Assembly (NCBI GenBank): GCA_003482555.1
Contig: DMYQ01000124.1
Location: forward strand, 1-8,708
Direction: 5' to 3'
DNA: 8,708 bases
DNA from: Janthinobacterium sp.
Lineage (GTDB): Bacteria > Pseudomonadota > Gammaproteobacteria > Burkholderiales > Burkholderiaceae_D
In this document: positions 1 through 6,904 of the stretch, piece after piece
Numbering within the stretch: position 1 is the stretch's first letter
How the letters are laid out: each line of letters begins with the position of its first letter
Position numbers and translations under genes: made by a program
Notes under the pieces: model-generated
What the model was told of the DNA's origin: nothing
The model's input: only the letters and a program-made list of their open reading frames with translations
The model's database searches: none

Positions 1-48
1 GGCACCAGCGGCACTTCCTTCGGTTTCCAGGTGGAAAGCTGGTTTTAA
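1..48 (+). CDS. C-terminal end of an unidentified upstream protein (partial)
   Basis: The window opens in a plus-strand frame that runs 15 codons to a TAA at 46-48, giving a peptide ending G-F-Q-V-E-S-W-F. The gene body lies outside the window, so the family cannot be named. The alternating hydrophobic/polar residues and the final Phe would fit the last strand of an outer-membrane beta-barrel, but fifteen residues are too few to decide. Downstream (49-285) there is no open frame of interest before the next gene. Confidence is limited because the only evidence is a short open tail with plausible codon use. Confidence 0.45.
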   Translation, partial: GTSGTSFGFQVESWF

Positions 49-232
49 GTGAAACACGGCGCCGGCCGGGGGCCAGTCCGAGGGACCGATGGCGTCCGAC
101 CCCGCTTGCGTTTGGCGGCTTTCCTGGCGGCATCTGGTGATAGTATTGACTGGCTTGGCCGTCGCGTACGGTGAAGCTTCCTTGCCGCGGTCGGGAATGC
201 CCTGAGAGGTGGCCGATCGCTGCTGACTGGAA

Positions 233-256
233 GCCGGTGCCCCTGTGGGTGCCGGC
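233..256 (+). promoter_or_regulatory. Hairpin in the leader of the solute-binding protein gene
   Basis: GCCGGTGCCC (233-242), loop CTGT, GGGTGCCGGC (247-256) pair over all ten positions as RNA, counting two G-U wobbles. A T5 run follows at 265-269, eight nucleotides after the stem, and the ATG lies 30 nt downstream of it. The T-run is too distant for a textbook intrinsic terminator. The structure could be a weak terminator for the upstream gene, an attenuator, or an mRNA-stabilising stem. The rest of 49-285 shows no recognisable riboswitch, and I saw no convincing sigma-70 promoter (a TTGACT at 146-151 lacks a matching -10). Confidence 0.4.
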
Positions 257-285
257 CTCCCGCGTTTTTCCTGGGGGATGAGAAA

Positions 286-1176
286 ATGTTGAAATATATT
301 TCTAAAACGGCCACAAAGCTCAGCGTGATTGTTGCTGCCGCGCTACTGTCGACGGCGGCGCTGGGCGCCGGCATGAAGGTGACTTATCCGGCCAACGAAA
401 CGGCGGGCGACACCCGTTTCAATGATCTGATGGAAATCATGCGCATGGCGCTGGAAAAGACCACGCCGGAGTTCGGGCCCTTCGAGCTGGAGGCATCGAG
501 CGAAAAAATGAACGAAGACCGCATTTTGAGCGAACTCAAGAACGGGAAGTCGATCAATATCGCGTGGACCTCCACGTCCACCGAAAAGGAAAAGGATTTG
601 CTGCCGATCCGTATTCCCTTGCGCAAGGGCATACTCGGTTATCGGGTGGCGCTGATTCAGGCCAACAAGCAGGCCGAGATCGACAAGATCGGCACCCTGA
701 TCGAGCTGAAAAAACTCAGCATCGGGCAGGGCATCGGCTGGGGCGACGTCAAATTGTACGAGGCGAACGGCTTCAATGTGACGACGGCCAAGTACGACGA
801 CTTGTTTAAGATGACGGCGAGCGGGCGCTTCGACCTGTTCCCGCGCGGCATCAGCGAAGCCTTCGCCGAGGAGGAACGCAACGTCAAGGCCAATCCTACC
901 CTGGCGGTCGAGAAAAACATCTTGATCTACTATCCTTGGCCCTACTATTTCTTCTTCAATAAGAGCGACGCCGCCCTGCAAAAGCGCATGGAGGCCGGCT
1001 TGCGCAAGATGATCAAGGATGGTTCCTTCGATGTGATCTTCAAGAAATACAATGGCAAGGCGATCGCCCAGGCCAATTTGAAGGGCCGGAAAATCTTCCG
1101 CATCAAGAATCCCCTGCTGCCGAAGGAAACGCCGTTCGACGACCCGAGTTTGTGGTTCAATCCCGTCAGCCAGTAG
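286..1176 (+). CDS. Periplasmic solute-binding protein, family 3-like (orphan)
   Basis: This 296-residue protein looks like a periplasmic binding protein of the amino-acid type (SBP_bac_3 fold). Residues 1-28 form a Sec signal peptide: Lys residues at 3, 7 and 11, a hydrophobic V-I-V-A-A-A-L-L core, and A-A-L-G-A at the likely cleavage site. The mature part starts K-V-T-Y-P, as expected for the first strand of lobe 1. It contains a G-Q-G-I-G-W-G-D-V segment near 145-153 and a late G-S-F-D-V-I-F-K-K-Y segment typical of the family's last helix. A Pro-rich tail, N-P-L-L-P-K-E-T-P with a late L-W-F-N-P, follows. The start is supported by a purine-rich GGGGGATGAG just before the ATG. No permease or ATPase gene is adjacent, so it may be a stand-alone or sensory binding protein. 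The ligand cannot be read from the sequence. Confidence 0.82.
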   Translation: MLKYISKTATKLSVIVAAALLSTAALGAGMKVTYPANETAGDTRFNDLMEIMRMALEKTTPEFGPFELEASSEKMNEDRILSELKNGKSINIAWTSTSTEKEKDLLPIRIPLRKGILGYRVALIQANKQAEIDKIGTLIELKKLSIGQGIGWGDVKLYEANGFNVTTAKYDDLFKMTASGRFDLFPRGISEAFAEEERNVKANPTLAVEKNILIYYPWPYYFFFNKSDAALQKRMEAGLRKMIKDGSFDVIFKKYNGKAIAQANLKGRKIFRIKNPLLPKETPFDDPSLWFNPVSQ

Positions 1177-1198
1177 CGAACCAGTTGCTTCAACTGCC

Positions 1199-1307
1199 GA
1201 CGGCTTGCGATGTCGGGCAGGGATGGCCTTGCTGATTGAAACGCAGGGCCACCGCTCGCCGCGCGACCCCGGGCTCTTGCCCGGATCGGACGGCGGCAAC
1301 CGCGTCA
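1199..1307 (+). pseudogene. Decayed duplicate of an internal comEC segment
   Basis: This intergenic block aligns in the same orientation with comEC bases 3105-3220, the codons around 546-585 that begin the metallo-beta-lactamase domain. By hand alignment about 97 of 109 positions match. Bases 1223-1246 are identical to 3130-3153, and 1280-1307 differs from 3193-3220 at one base. The copy lacks one C (opposite 3129), which shifts the frame inside the D-V-G-Q-G motif, and lacks 6 bp (two codons) before the P-G-S-D-G-G-N-R-V stretch. Differences cluster at 1257-1279. An open frame continues through it to 1417 but has no credible start signal. I read it as a gene fossil, not a functional gene. 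Confidence 0.85.
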
Positions 1308-1467
1308 CTCTAGCGGTCTATGACAACGATCACGGCGTTGCCAGAGAATATGTTGGTGGCCTGAGCAATATCAAGGCAAAGTGCATGAAGCGTGTTGCGG
1401 CAGCGAATATTGGGTAATATCCATGACTTGACTGCATCGGGGTTGTTGACCGGTTTGAAGGCACGCG
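1308..1467. other. AT-richer gap before comEC, probable promoter region
   Basis: This stretch is noticeably more AT-rich than the genes around it and contains no gene I can support on either strand. Candidate promoter pieces are TAATAT (1415-1420), with only a poor -35 (GTGTTG, 1392-1397) at 17 bp, and TTGACT (1428-1433) without a matching -10. GAAGG at 1457-1461 is a plausible ribosome-binding site six bases before the comEC ATG and favours that start over the ATG at 1474. No terminator is visible for the solute-binding protein gene. Confidence 0.35.
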
Positions 1468-3879
1468 ATGCGCATGGGTATCCTCGGCTTCGTCGGTGGT
1501 GTGGCCTGCTTGCAGACGCGCGCCGTCTTGCCCGCCTATCCGGCGCTGTCGCTGGCCGCCACCGTTCTCGTTTGCGGTTTCCTCGTTTTCATCGCGCGCC
1601 GGAGAAATCCGCTGCCGCGCGCGGGCCTGGCGCTGCTGTTCGGCGCGGCCTGCGGCTTTTTCTGGGCCGCGCTGCTGGCGCAATCGGCACTGGCGCCGCA
1701 ACTGGCCAAGGCCGACGAAGGCCGCGACCTCACGCTCATCGGCACCATCGACAGTCTGCCTTACGTGTTCGCGCAGGGCGTGCGCTTCAATTTCGCGGTG
1801 GAGAAGGTGGTCGGCGGCGGCGCCACGGTGCCGCCGAAGATATCGCTGTCCTGGTACTCGGGCTTTCGCGACGAGGTGGTCGCGGTCGGCGACGTGCAAC
1901 CGGGCGAGCGCTGGCAGTTGACGGTGCGCCTGCAGCGGCCCCACGGCAACGCGAATCCCATGGGCTTCGACTATGAAGTGTGGTTGCTGGAGCAGGGCTT
2001 GCGGGCGACCGGCTACGTGCGGCCCGACCAGGGCGCGAACGGAAATCATCGCGTGGACAGTTTCGTGCTCGGCTTCGGCAATCTGGTCGAGCGCTGCCGG
2101 GCCACCCTGCGCGAGCGCATCATCCGCGTCCTGGCGGATAAAAAATACGCCGGCGTGATCGTCGCGCTGGTGGTCGGCGACCAGCGTTCCATCGATCAAT
2201 CGGATTGGACGGTGTTCAACCGCACCGGCATCGGCCACCTGATTTCCATTTCCGGGCTGCACATTACGATGATCGCCGGGCTGTTCGCGCTCATCGCGTC
2301 CAGCCTGTGGCGGCGCTCCTTTTTCAGCGACCTGCAACTGCCCTTGATCTTGCCGGCGCAAAAGGTCGCGGCCCTGACCGGTGCCGCCGTCGCGCTGCTG
2401 TATGTGCTGCTGGCCGGCTTCGGGGTGCCGGCCCAGCGTACCCTGTACATGCTGTCGGTGGTGGCGACGGCGCTGTGGCTGGGGCGCATCACCAGCGTGT
2501 CCCATGTGCTGTGCACCTCGCTTGGCGTGGTCGTGCTGCTCGATCCCTGGGCCGTGCTGTGGCCGGGGTTCTGGCTCTCCTTCGGCGCCGTCGCCACCAT
2601 CCTGTACGCGACGGTCGGGCGCACGGTGGCGCGGCGCGATCCGGCGCAGACGCGCGGCCGGCGCCTGTGGCAGGAGTTCCAGCTCGGGGCGCATACCCAG
2701 TATGTCGTCACTGTGGGGCTGGTGCCCTTGACGATGCTGCTGTTCTCGCAGATATCGCTGGTCAGCCCGCTGGCCAACGCCGTGGCGATCCCCTTGATCA
2801 GCCTGGTTGTGACGCCGCTGTCGCTGGCCGGCAGCCTGTTGCCGGCCCCACTGTCGACCCTGCTGCTGAATCTGGCGCATGCCATCGTCGTCGTGCTGGC
2901 TCAAGTGTTGCAATGGATGGCCGCCCAGCCCCTGGCGATCTGGAGTGCGCCGACGCCGCCGCCCTGGGTCTTTTGCTGGGCGCTGATCGGCACCTTGTGG
3001 ATGCTGGCGCCGCGCGGCTGGCCACGGCGCTGGCTGGGCGCGGTCAGCTGGATTCCCCTGCTGACGGCCTTGCCCGCGCGTCCGCCCGAGGGGCAGTTGT
3101 GGGTGACGGCTTTCGATGTCGGGCAGGGCATGGCCTTGCTGATTGAAACGCAGAGCCACCGCTTGCTGTACGATACCGGACCCCTGTATTCGCCCGGATC
3201 GGATGGCGGCAACCGCGTCATCTTGCCGTATTTGAAGGCGCGCGGCATCGACACGCTCGACGGCATGATCGTCACCCACAGCGACAGCGACCATGCCGGC
3301 GGCGCGCTGTCGATCCTGGCGAACCTGCGCGTGGGCTGGCTCAGCTCGTCCTTGTGGCCGGACAATCCCATCGTCAGGGCGGCGCCCGTACACGGCCGCT
3401 GCGAAGCGGGGCAGGGCTGGGTCTGGGACGGCGTGCGCTTCGAGATGCTGCATCCGCTGCCGGCCAGTTACGCGGACGCGGCGCTCAAACCGAACGCGCG
3501 CGGCTGCACCTTGCGCATCAGCGCGGGCGGCAGGGCGATCCTGCTGGCGGCCGACATCGAGGCGCCGCAAGAGGCGCAATTGCTCGATCGCGCGCGCGGG
3601 CAGTTGCGCGCCGATGTGTTGCTGGCGCCGCATCACGGCAGCGGCACGTCGTCGACGCCGGCGTTTTTGATCGCCGTGCATCCGGAGCTGGCGCTATTCC
3701 AGCTTGGCTACCGCAATCGCTACCATCATCCCAAGGCGGAAGTGTACGAGCGCTACCGCGAAATGGGGATCGCGCGGCTGCGCACCGACGAGTCCGGCGC
3801 GCTGACGGTGGCGCTCGGCCCGCAGCTTACCGTTGGCGAATATCGCACCGAGCACGCCCGCTACTGGTACGGGCGTTAG
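1468..3879 (+). CDS. comEC: ComEC/Rec2-family DNA uptake channel protein
   Basis: This 803-residue inner-membrane protein is expected to form the channel that carries single-stranded DNA into the cytoplasm during natural transformation. Domains run in the usual order. There is an N-terminal pair of membrane segments and a periplasmic DUF4131-type region (about 1-200) ending R-P-H-G-N-A-N-P-M-G-F-D-Y. A multi-spanning Competence domain follows (about 215-520), with H257 and the S-G-L-H-I motif at 262-266. A metallo-beta-lactamase domain begins at the D-V-G-Q-G motif (D550). Its key residues are present: D569 in Y-D-T-G, H-S-D-S-D-H at 604-609, and H-H-G-S at 722-725. Length is normal for Gram-negative ComEC and no frameshift is visible. 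It stands alone rather than in an evident competence operon. A decayed copy of its codons ~546-585 lies upstream. Whether this organism is transformable cannot be told from one gene. Confidence 0.96.
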   Translation: MRMGILGFVGGVACLQTRAVLPAYPALSLAATVLVCGFLVFIARRRNPLPRAGLALLFGAACGFFWAALLAQSALAPQLAKADEGRDLTLIGTIDSLPYVFAQGVRFNFAVEKVVGGGATVPPKISLSWYSGFRDEVVAVGDVQPGERWQLTVRLQRPHGNANPMGFDYEVWLLEQGLRATGYVRPDQGANGNHRVDSFVLGFGNLVERCRATLRERIIRVLADKKYAGVIVALVVGDQRSIDQSDWTVFNRTGIGHLISISGLHITMIAGLFALIASSLWRRSFFSDLQLPLILPAQKVAALTGAAVALLYVLLAGFGVPAQRTLYMLSVVATALWLGRITSVSHVLCTSLGVVVLLDPWAVLWPGFWLSFGAVATILYATVGRTVARRDPAQTRGRRLWQEFQLGAHTQYVVTVGLVPLTMLLFSQISLVSPLANAVAIPLISLVVTPLSLAGSLLPAPLSTLLLNLAHAIVVVLAQVLQWMAAQPLAIWSAPTPPPWVFCWALIGTLWMLAPRGWPRRWLGAVSWIPLLTALPARPPEGQLWVTAFDVGQGMALLIETQSHRLLYDTGPLYSPGSDGGNRVILPYLKARGIDTLDGMIVTHSDSDHAGGALSILANLRVGWLSSSLWPDNPIVRAAPVHGRCEAGQGWVWDGVRFEMLHPLPASYADAALKPNARGCTLRISAGGRAILLAADIEAPQEAQLLDRARGQLRADVLLAPHHGSGTSSTPAFLIAVHPELALFQLGYRNRYHHPKAEVYERYREMGIARLRTDESGALTVALGPQLTVGEYRTEHARYWYGR

Positions 3880-3887
3880 CCGGAAAT

Positions 3888-3916
3888 AGTCGCGATCGAG
3901 TCGCGATCGAGTCGCG
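3888..3916. repeat. 11-bp tandem repeat between convergent genes
   Basis: The unit AGTCGCGATCG occurs at 3888-3898 and 3899-3909, followed by a partial AGTCGCG at 3910-3916, giving about 2.6 exact copies. Each full unit contains the palindrome CGATCG, so the two units can fold into a 6-bp stem with a 5-nt loop. It sits in the 54-bp gap between the stop codons of comEC and the convergent hydrolase gene. There is no T-tract on either side, so it is not a classical intrinsic terminator, although it might impede transcription from either side. Confidence 0.8.
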
Positions 3917-3933
3917 GCCGGGGAAGCCCGTGC

Positions 3934-6804
3934 TCAGGCGTCGTCGGCCGAGTAGGCGATGATGAGTTTCACGCTGACGCCCCCTTTCAAGAACAGGCAA
4001 TTGCTTGGCTTGTCATGTGCGCGGTTCATCTTGAGCCGCACCTGGGTCGGGCCGGTGCGGTTGATGGCTTCCTTGCCAGCAGGGGAAAAGTCCGACGAGC
4101 GCGCCGTGCCGCCCGTGAACGCCTCGATCGTGGCGGCCGCTTCGGCCGTCGGCGGCGAGCCCCAGTCCTCGGCCTGGATGGCATGCGAAGAACCGAAATA
4201 GCCTTGCTGCACGTCCAGCGTGACTTTTCTGCCATCGGCCCAGGCGTCGCCGCCGCGCCCATGCACGGCGATTTCCAGGTAAGCCTTGTCGACCTTGACG
4301 TTGTCGGGCAGGGCCGAAGTGTCGAAGTGGAAGATCGCCCGGTTGTCCCTGCCGTCCCGGCCGGAACCCAGGGTCGGCGTGGCCAGGCTGCCGACGAAGG
4401 CGTGGCGCCCGTCGGGATCGGCGCTCACGTAGCCATGCTTGCCCGCCACATTGCTGAAGACTTCTTTTTCGGCGCGCTGGCGGATGCTGAACGTGGCGCT
4501 TTTGACGGGTTCCAGCCGGCCGTGCTTGTCCTTGGAGCGGAACTTGAGCAGGCAGCTTTGCTCGATGGCAAAGGAGGCCGAGTAGCGCTCGCCGTGGGTG
4601 TCGGACGGCTCGCTGCCGTCGCGCGTGTACTTGGTCCATTCGCACGGTTCCGACGCGCGCAGCGCCACGTTGACGGCGCCCGCGTAGCTGCCGCCCATGG
4701 AGGGAGACAGGCTCGTTTCGGGATATTGCCCCGGATCGTAGACTTGCCAGGCGAACGATTCCAGGCTTTCCTTGCCCAGGCTGTTCTTGGCGTAGCAAAA
4801 AATCGCCTGATTGCCCGTGTTTTGGACGGTGAAGGTCTTGCTGCCGACAAAGGAGTGGCGGTTCGGGTTGTGCGGGTCGGAGGGCGCCGAGCCGTCGCGC
4901 GTGTAGTACACGGTGAGTTGACGGTCGACGTCGTCCGTGGCGCTGACGAGGGCCTCGAAAGCGCCCGCATATTCGCCGCTGGGCTTGTCGCACGCTATGA
5001 CCGGCGGCGCTTCCTTCAAATGCATCGTGTAAGTCTTGCTCACCAGTTCGGACCAGTTGCCGGACGCATCCCTGGCGCGGCACTTGACGGTGGTGCTGCC
5101 CTTGGCCGCCAGCCTGAGCACGCCGGCGGAGCGGAAATATGGCGCGTGTTCGTTCGGCACGGAGCCGTCCAGCGTGTAGTAGATGAGGGGCGCCGCGTCG
5201 CTGCGGTGGCGCGCCGTGATGGCGAGGGCGAGCGGCTGCTCGTGGACGCCGGCCTCGGCCGACAATTGCAGCAGCGGCGCTTGGCGCGCGATTTCTTGCG
5301 TGTCGGGGTCGCGCACCCAGTGATCGTTGATGAAATACAGGGTGATCGTGGCGGTGTAGCCCACTTGTTGGCCGTACTCGATGTATTGCTGGACGCTGAT
5401 GCGGTGGGCAATGAAGTGTTCCGTCAGGGTCGCCGTTTCTTGCGGCACGGCTTTCTTTTCAAACGAGCGGCTGACGATGGGCGACGCCAGACCATCGGTA
5501 TCGATGGCGATGACATATACCTTGCTCGTTTCGCTGAGCTTGACCTTGGCACCGGCGTTCCAGCGCTGCCCGTCCAGGCTGAAAAACACGGTTCCGCGGC
5601 TGGCGCTGGCGTCGACTTCCAGCGCGCCCTGGAACGGCACGCTGTTATCGGTCAAGATGGTCGCTTCGGGGAGCGTGACGTTTACGCCGTAGGTGCGCGT
5701 CAGATCGGCGGCGCCGGCCGCCGACAGCAGCAATTCCCACTCGCCGTCGGCGGCAAAGCTCAAGGGCTGGCCGTCGGTGACGATGCCGCTGTCGTCCTCC
5801 AGCACGGTATCGACGATGAAGCCGCCCCGTACGGTACGGGTCAGGCGCTTGCTGCGGAAATGCGCCACGGCGTCGGCCGGGGCCAGCCCGACGACGACTT
5901 TCAGGAGGGCGCCGTAATCGCCGCTATCCTTGTCGACCGTGAGCGTGACGGGCGCCGTCAGCGGCGGTTGATTCAGGTAAGGCTTGAGGGCATCGAAGAC
6001 GGTGGCATCCTTGACGATTTTTTCGTGTCCCGTCTGGCCGCTGCCGAGATTGAAGACTTGATTCAAGTCGGCGCCGTCGCGCCGCCCCGTGTCGGCAAGC
6101 TGGGCGTCGACAAAATCGCCGCGCGCCGTGAAGGCCACGTAGCGCACCTCGTTATTGTCGAGCGCGCTGCTCACTTTCCACGCGTCCACGGGCGCGATCT
6201 GCTTGGCGGTATCGTTCAAACCGAAGGGGGTGTCTTCCTCGGCCACGCTCTTGAAGCGGCGCGAGCCCACATCGAAGGCGGCGCCGCTCTGGAATTCGCC
6301 GGCGGCGAATTTGCCGAGGCCGTGGTTGGCGCCCGCCAGGCTGACGAAGGTGGCGACTGCGTCGAAGCGCTGGTTGCCGTTATTCCACTCTCCATTCTTT
6401 TGCAAGCCCCTCAGATAGGCGTTGACCATGCCGCAACCGAGCGAATGGGCGATGAAATCAAGCCTTTCCACGCCCAGATAATCCTTGACCCGGTCGACGA
6501 AGTCCCTGAAAACGTCGATCTTGTCGGTGTGCGGGTTGGGCATCAAGGGCGCCGTATTGTTTTCACCCAGATAGTCCATGGCCCAGATTTCACAATCGTG
6601 ATAGCCGAATTTGCTTAAAAAACTCTTGATCGTGAGCATGCCGTACTGTGGATCGGCCGAATTCGTCGCATTGCCGTGCACCAGGATGACGGGCCTGCGT
6701 TGCAGCGCGGCCCGGTGTTCTTGCTGGTTTTTCGATGCATCCCCGCCGAAGCCGGTGAGGGGAGGTTGGGTCTGTTGATGAAAATCGCTGGGAAATCGGT
6801 TCAT
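3934..6804 (-). CDS. Multi-module alpha/beta-hydrolase (lipase/depolymerase-like) with Ig-like repeats and DNRLRE-like C-terminus
   Basis: The 956-residue product starts with an alpha/beta-hydrolase (about 36-285). It has R-P-V-I-L-V-H-G-N (oxyanion region, H43-G44-N45), the nucleophile elbow A-H-S-L-G with Ser121, a likely acid at D230 or D233, and a likely His260 in Q-T-G-H-E-K-I. This resembles class-2 lipases and PhaZ7-type polyester depolymerases, so ester hydrolysis is expected but the substrate is unknown. Ig-like modules follow: about 286-376, 377-450, 512-596, 600-692 and 695-775. The last three carry Y-T-x-D-G-S-x-P, typical of the CHB_HEX_C family. Residues ~783-953 resemble a DNRLRE domain (D-N-R-A-I-F-H-F-D-T-S-A-L-P). 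The start at 6804 is chosen because GAAGGG lies 7 nt upstream and because in-frame codons further upstream look non-coding. The architecture suggests a surface or extracellular enzyme, yet no signal peptide or membrane segment is visible. Confidence 0.85.
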   Translation of the reverse strand: MNRFPSDFHQQTQPPLTGFGGDASKNQQEHRAALQRRPVILVHGNATNSADPQYGMLTIKSFLSKFGYHDCEIWAMDYLGENNTAPLMPNPHTDKIDVFRDFVDRVKDYLGVERLDFIAHSLGCGMVNAYLRGLQKNGEWNNGNQRFDAVATFVSLAGANHGLGKFAAGEFQSGAAFDVGSRRFKSVAEEDTPFGLNDTAKQIAPVDAWKVSSALDNNEVRYVAFTARGDFVDAQLADTGRRDGADLNQVFNLGSGQTGHEKIVKDATVFDALKPYLNQPPLTAPVTLTVDKDSGDYGALLKVVVGLAPADAVAHFRSKRLTRTVRGGFIVDTVLEDDSGIVTDGQPLSFAADGEWELLLSAAGAADLTRTYGVNVTLPEATILTDNSVPFQGALEVDASASRGTVFFSLDGQRWNAGAKVKLSETSKVYVIAIDTDGLASPIVSRSFEKKAVPQETATLTEHFIAHRISVQQYIEYGQQVGYTATITLYFINDHWVRDPDTQEIARQAPLLQLSAEAGVHEQPLALAITARHRSDAAPLIYYTLDGSVPNEHAPYFRSAGVLRLAAKGSTTVKCRARDASGNWSELVSKTYTMHLKEAPPVIACDKPSGEYAGAFEALVSATDDVDRQLTVYYTRDGSAPSDPHNPNRHSFVGSKTFTVQNTGNQAIFCYAKNSLGKESLESFAWQVYDPGQYPETSLSPSMGGSYAGAVNVALRASEPCEWTKYTRDGSEPSDTHGERYSASFAIEQSCLLKFRSKDKHGRLEPVKSATFSIRQRAEKEVFSNVAGKHGYVSADPDGRHAFVGSLATPTLGSGRDGRDNRAIFHFDTSALPDNVKVDKAYLEIAVHGRGGDAWADGRKVTLDVQQGYFGSSHAIQAEDWGSPPTAEAAATIEAFTGGTARSSDFSPAGKEAINRTGPTQVRLKMNRAHDKPSNCLFLKGGVSVKLIIAYSADDA
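4480..5271 (-). repeat. Three tandem CHB_HEX_C-like modules within the hydrolase gene
   Basis: Residues 512-596, 600-692 and 695-775 of the hydrolase are homologous modules. Each has a Y-T-x-D-G-S-x-P turn (near 543, 634 and 726). About thirty residues later comes a strand of the C-R-A-R-D / C-Y-A-K-N / F-R-S-K-D type followed by a G-x-x-E/S turn. The second and third also share an S/G-G-x-Y-A-G-A opening. At DNA level a 15-bp stretch coding the Y-T-R-D-G turn is identical at 4615-4629 and 4891-4905. The rest has diverged, so the duplication looks old. In known enzymes such modules act as spacers or carbohydrate/surface-binding elements. Confidence 0.75.
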
Positions 6805-6811
6805 GAGCTTG

Positions 6812-6817
6812 CCCTTC
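6812..6817 (-). promoter_or_regulatory. Ribosome-binding site that fixes the hydrolase start
   Basis: On the minus strand GAAGGG lies 7 nt before the ATG at 6804-6802. In-frame codons continue upstream to 7032 but would overlap the LysR gene and encode an Arg-rich, low-complexity segment without a hydrophobic core. The 6804 start is therefore preferred. Confidence 0.7.
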
Positions 6818-6904
6818 AGTCGCGTTATTGCGTCGCCTGGAACGCAGGCTACGCCGACCTCGGGTCGTCGCCGGCATCGGACGCGTTTGCGCCAGACTAC
6901 CGTT

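Noticed and set aside
67..104. Possible terminator stem CGGGG/CCCCG after the first partial gene
   Set aside because: The stem is short, the loop is long, and no T-tract follows.
343..1308. Minus-strand open frame across the solute-binding protein gene
   Set aside because: It is an antisense shadow. The plus strand has a signal peptide, a ribosome-binding site and family motifs. Its extension into 1199-1307 simply reads the comEC fossil backwards.
1205..1417. Short plus-strand open frame (70 codons) through the comEC fossil
   Set aside because: It recovers comEC-like residues only because it lies in the parent frame downstream of the deleted base. There is no convincing start signal and the tail after 1307 is unrelated.
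1330..3681. Very long open frame on the minus strand opposite comEC
   Set aside because: Its translation is Arg/Gln/His-rich and low in complexity, with no family pattern. It mirrors the codon bias of comEC, whose membrane and lactamase motifs are intact on the plus strand.
3919..3930. CGGG-GAAG-CCCG hairpin as a terminator for comEC
   Set aside because: It has only four pairs and no T-run. Short GC hairpins like this are common by chance in such DNA.
4015..6618. Long plus-strand open frame opposite the hydrolase gene
   Set aside because: The translation is compositionally biased with no domain pattern, whereas the minus strand encodes recognisable hydrolase and Ig-like motifs.
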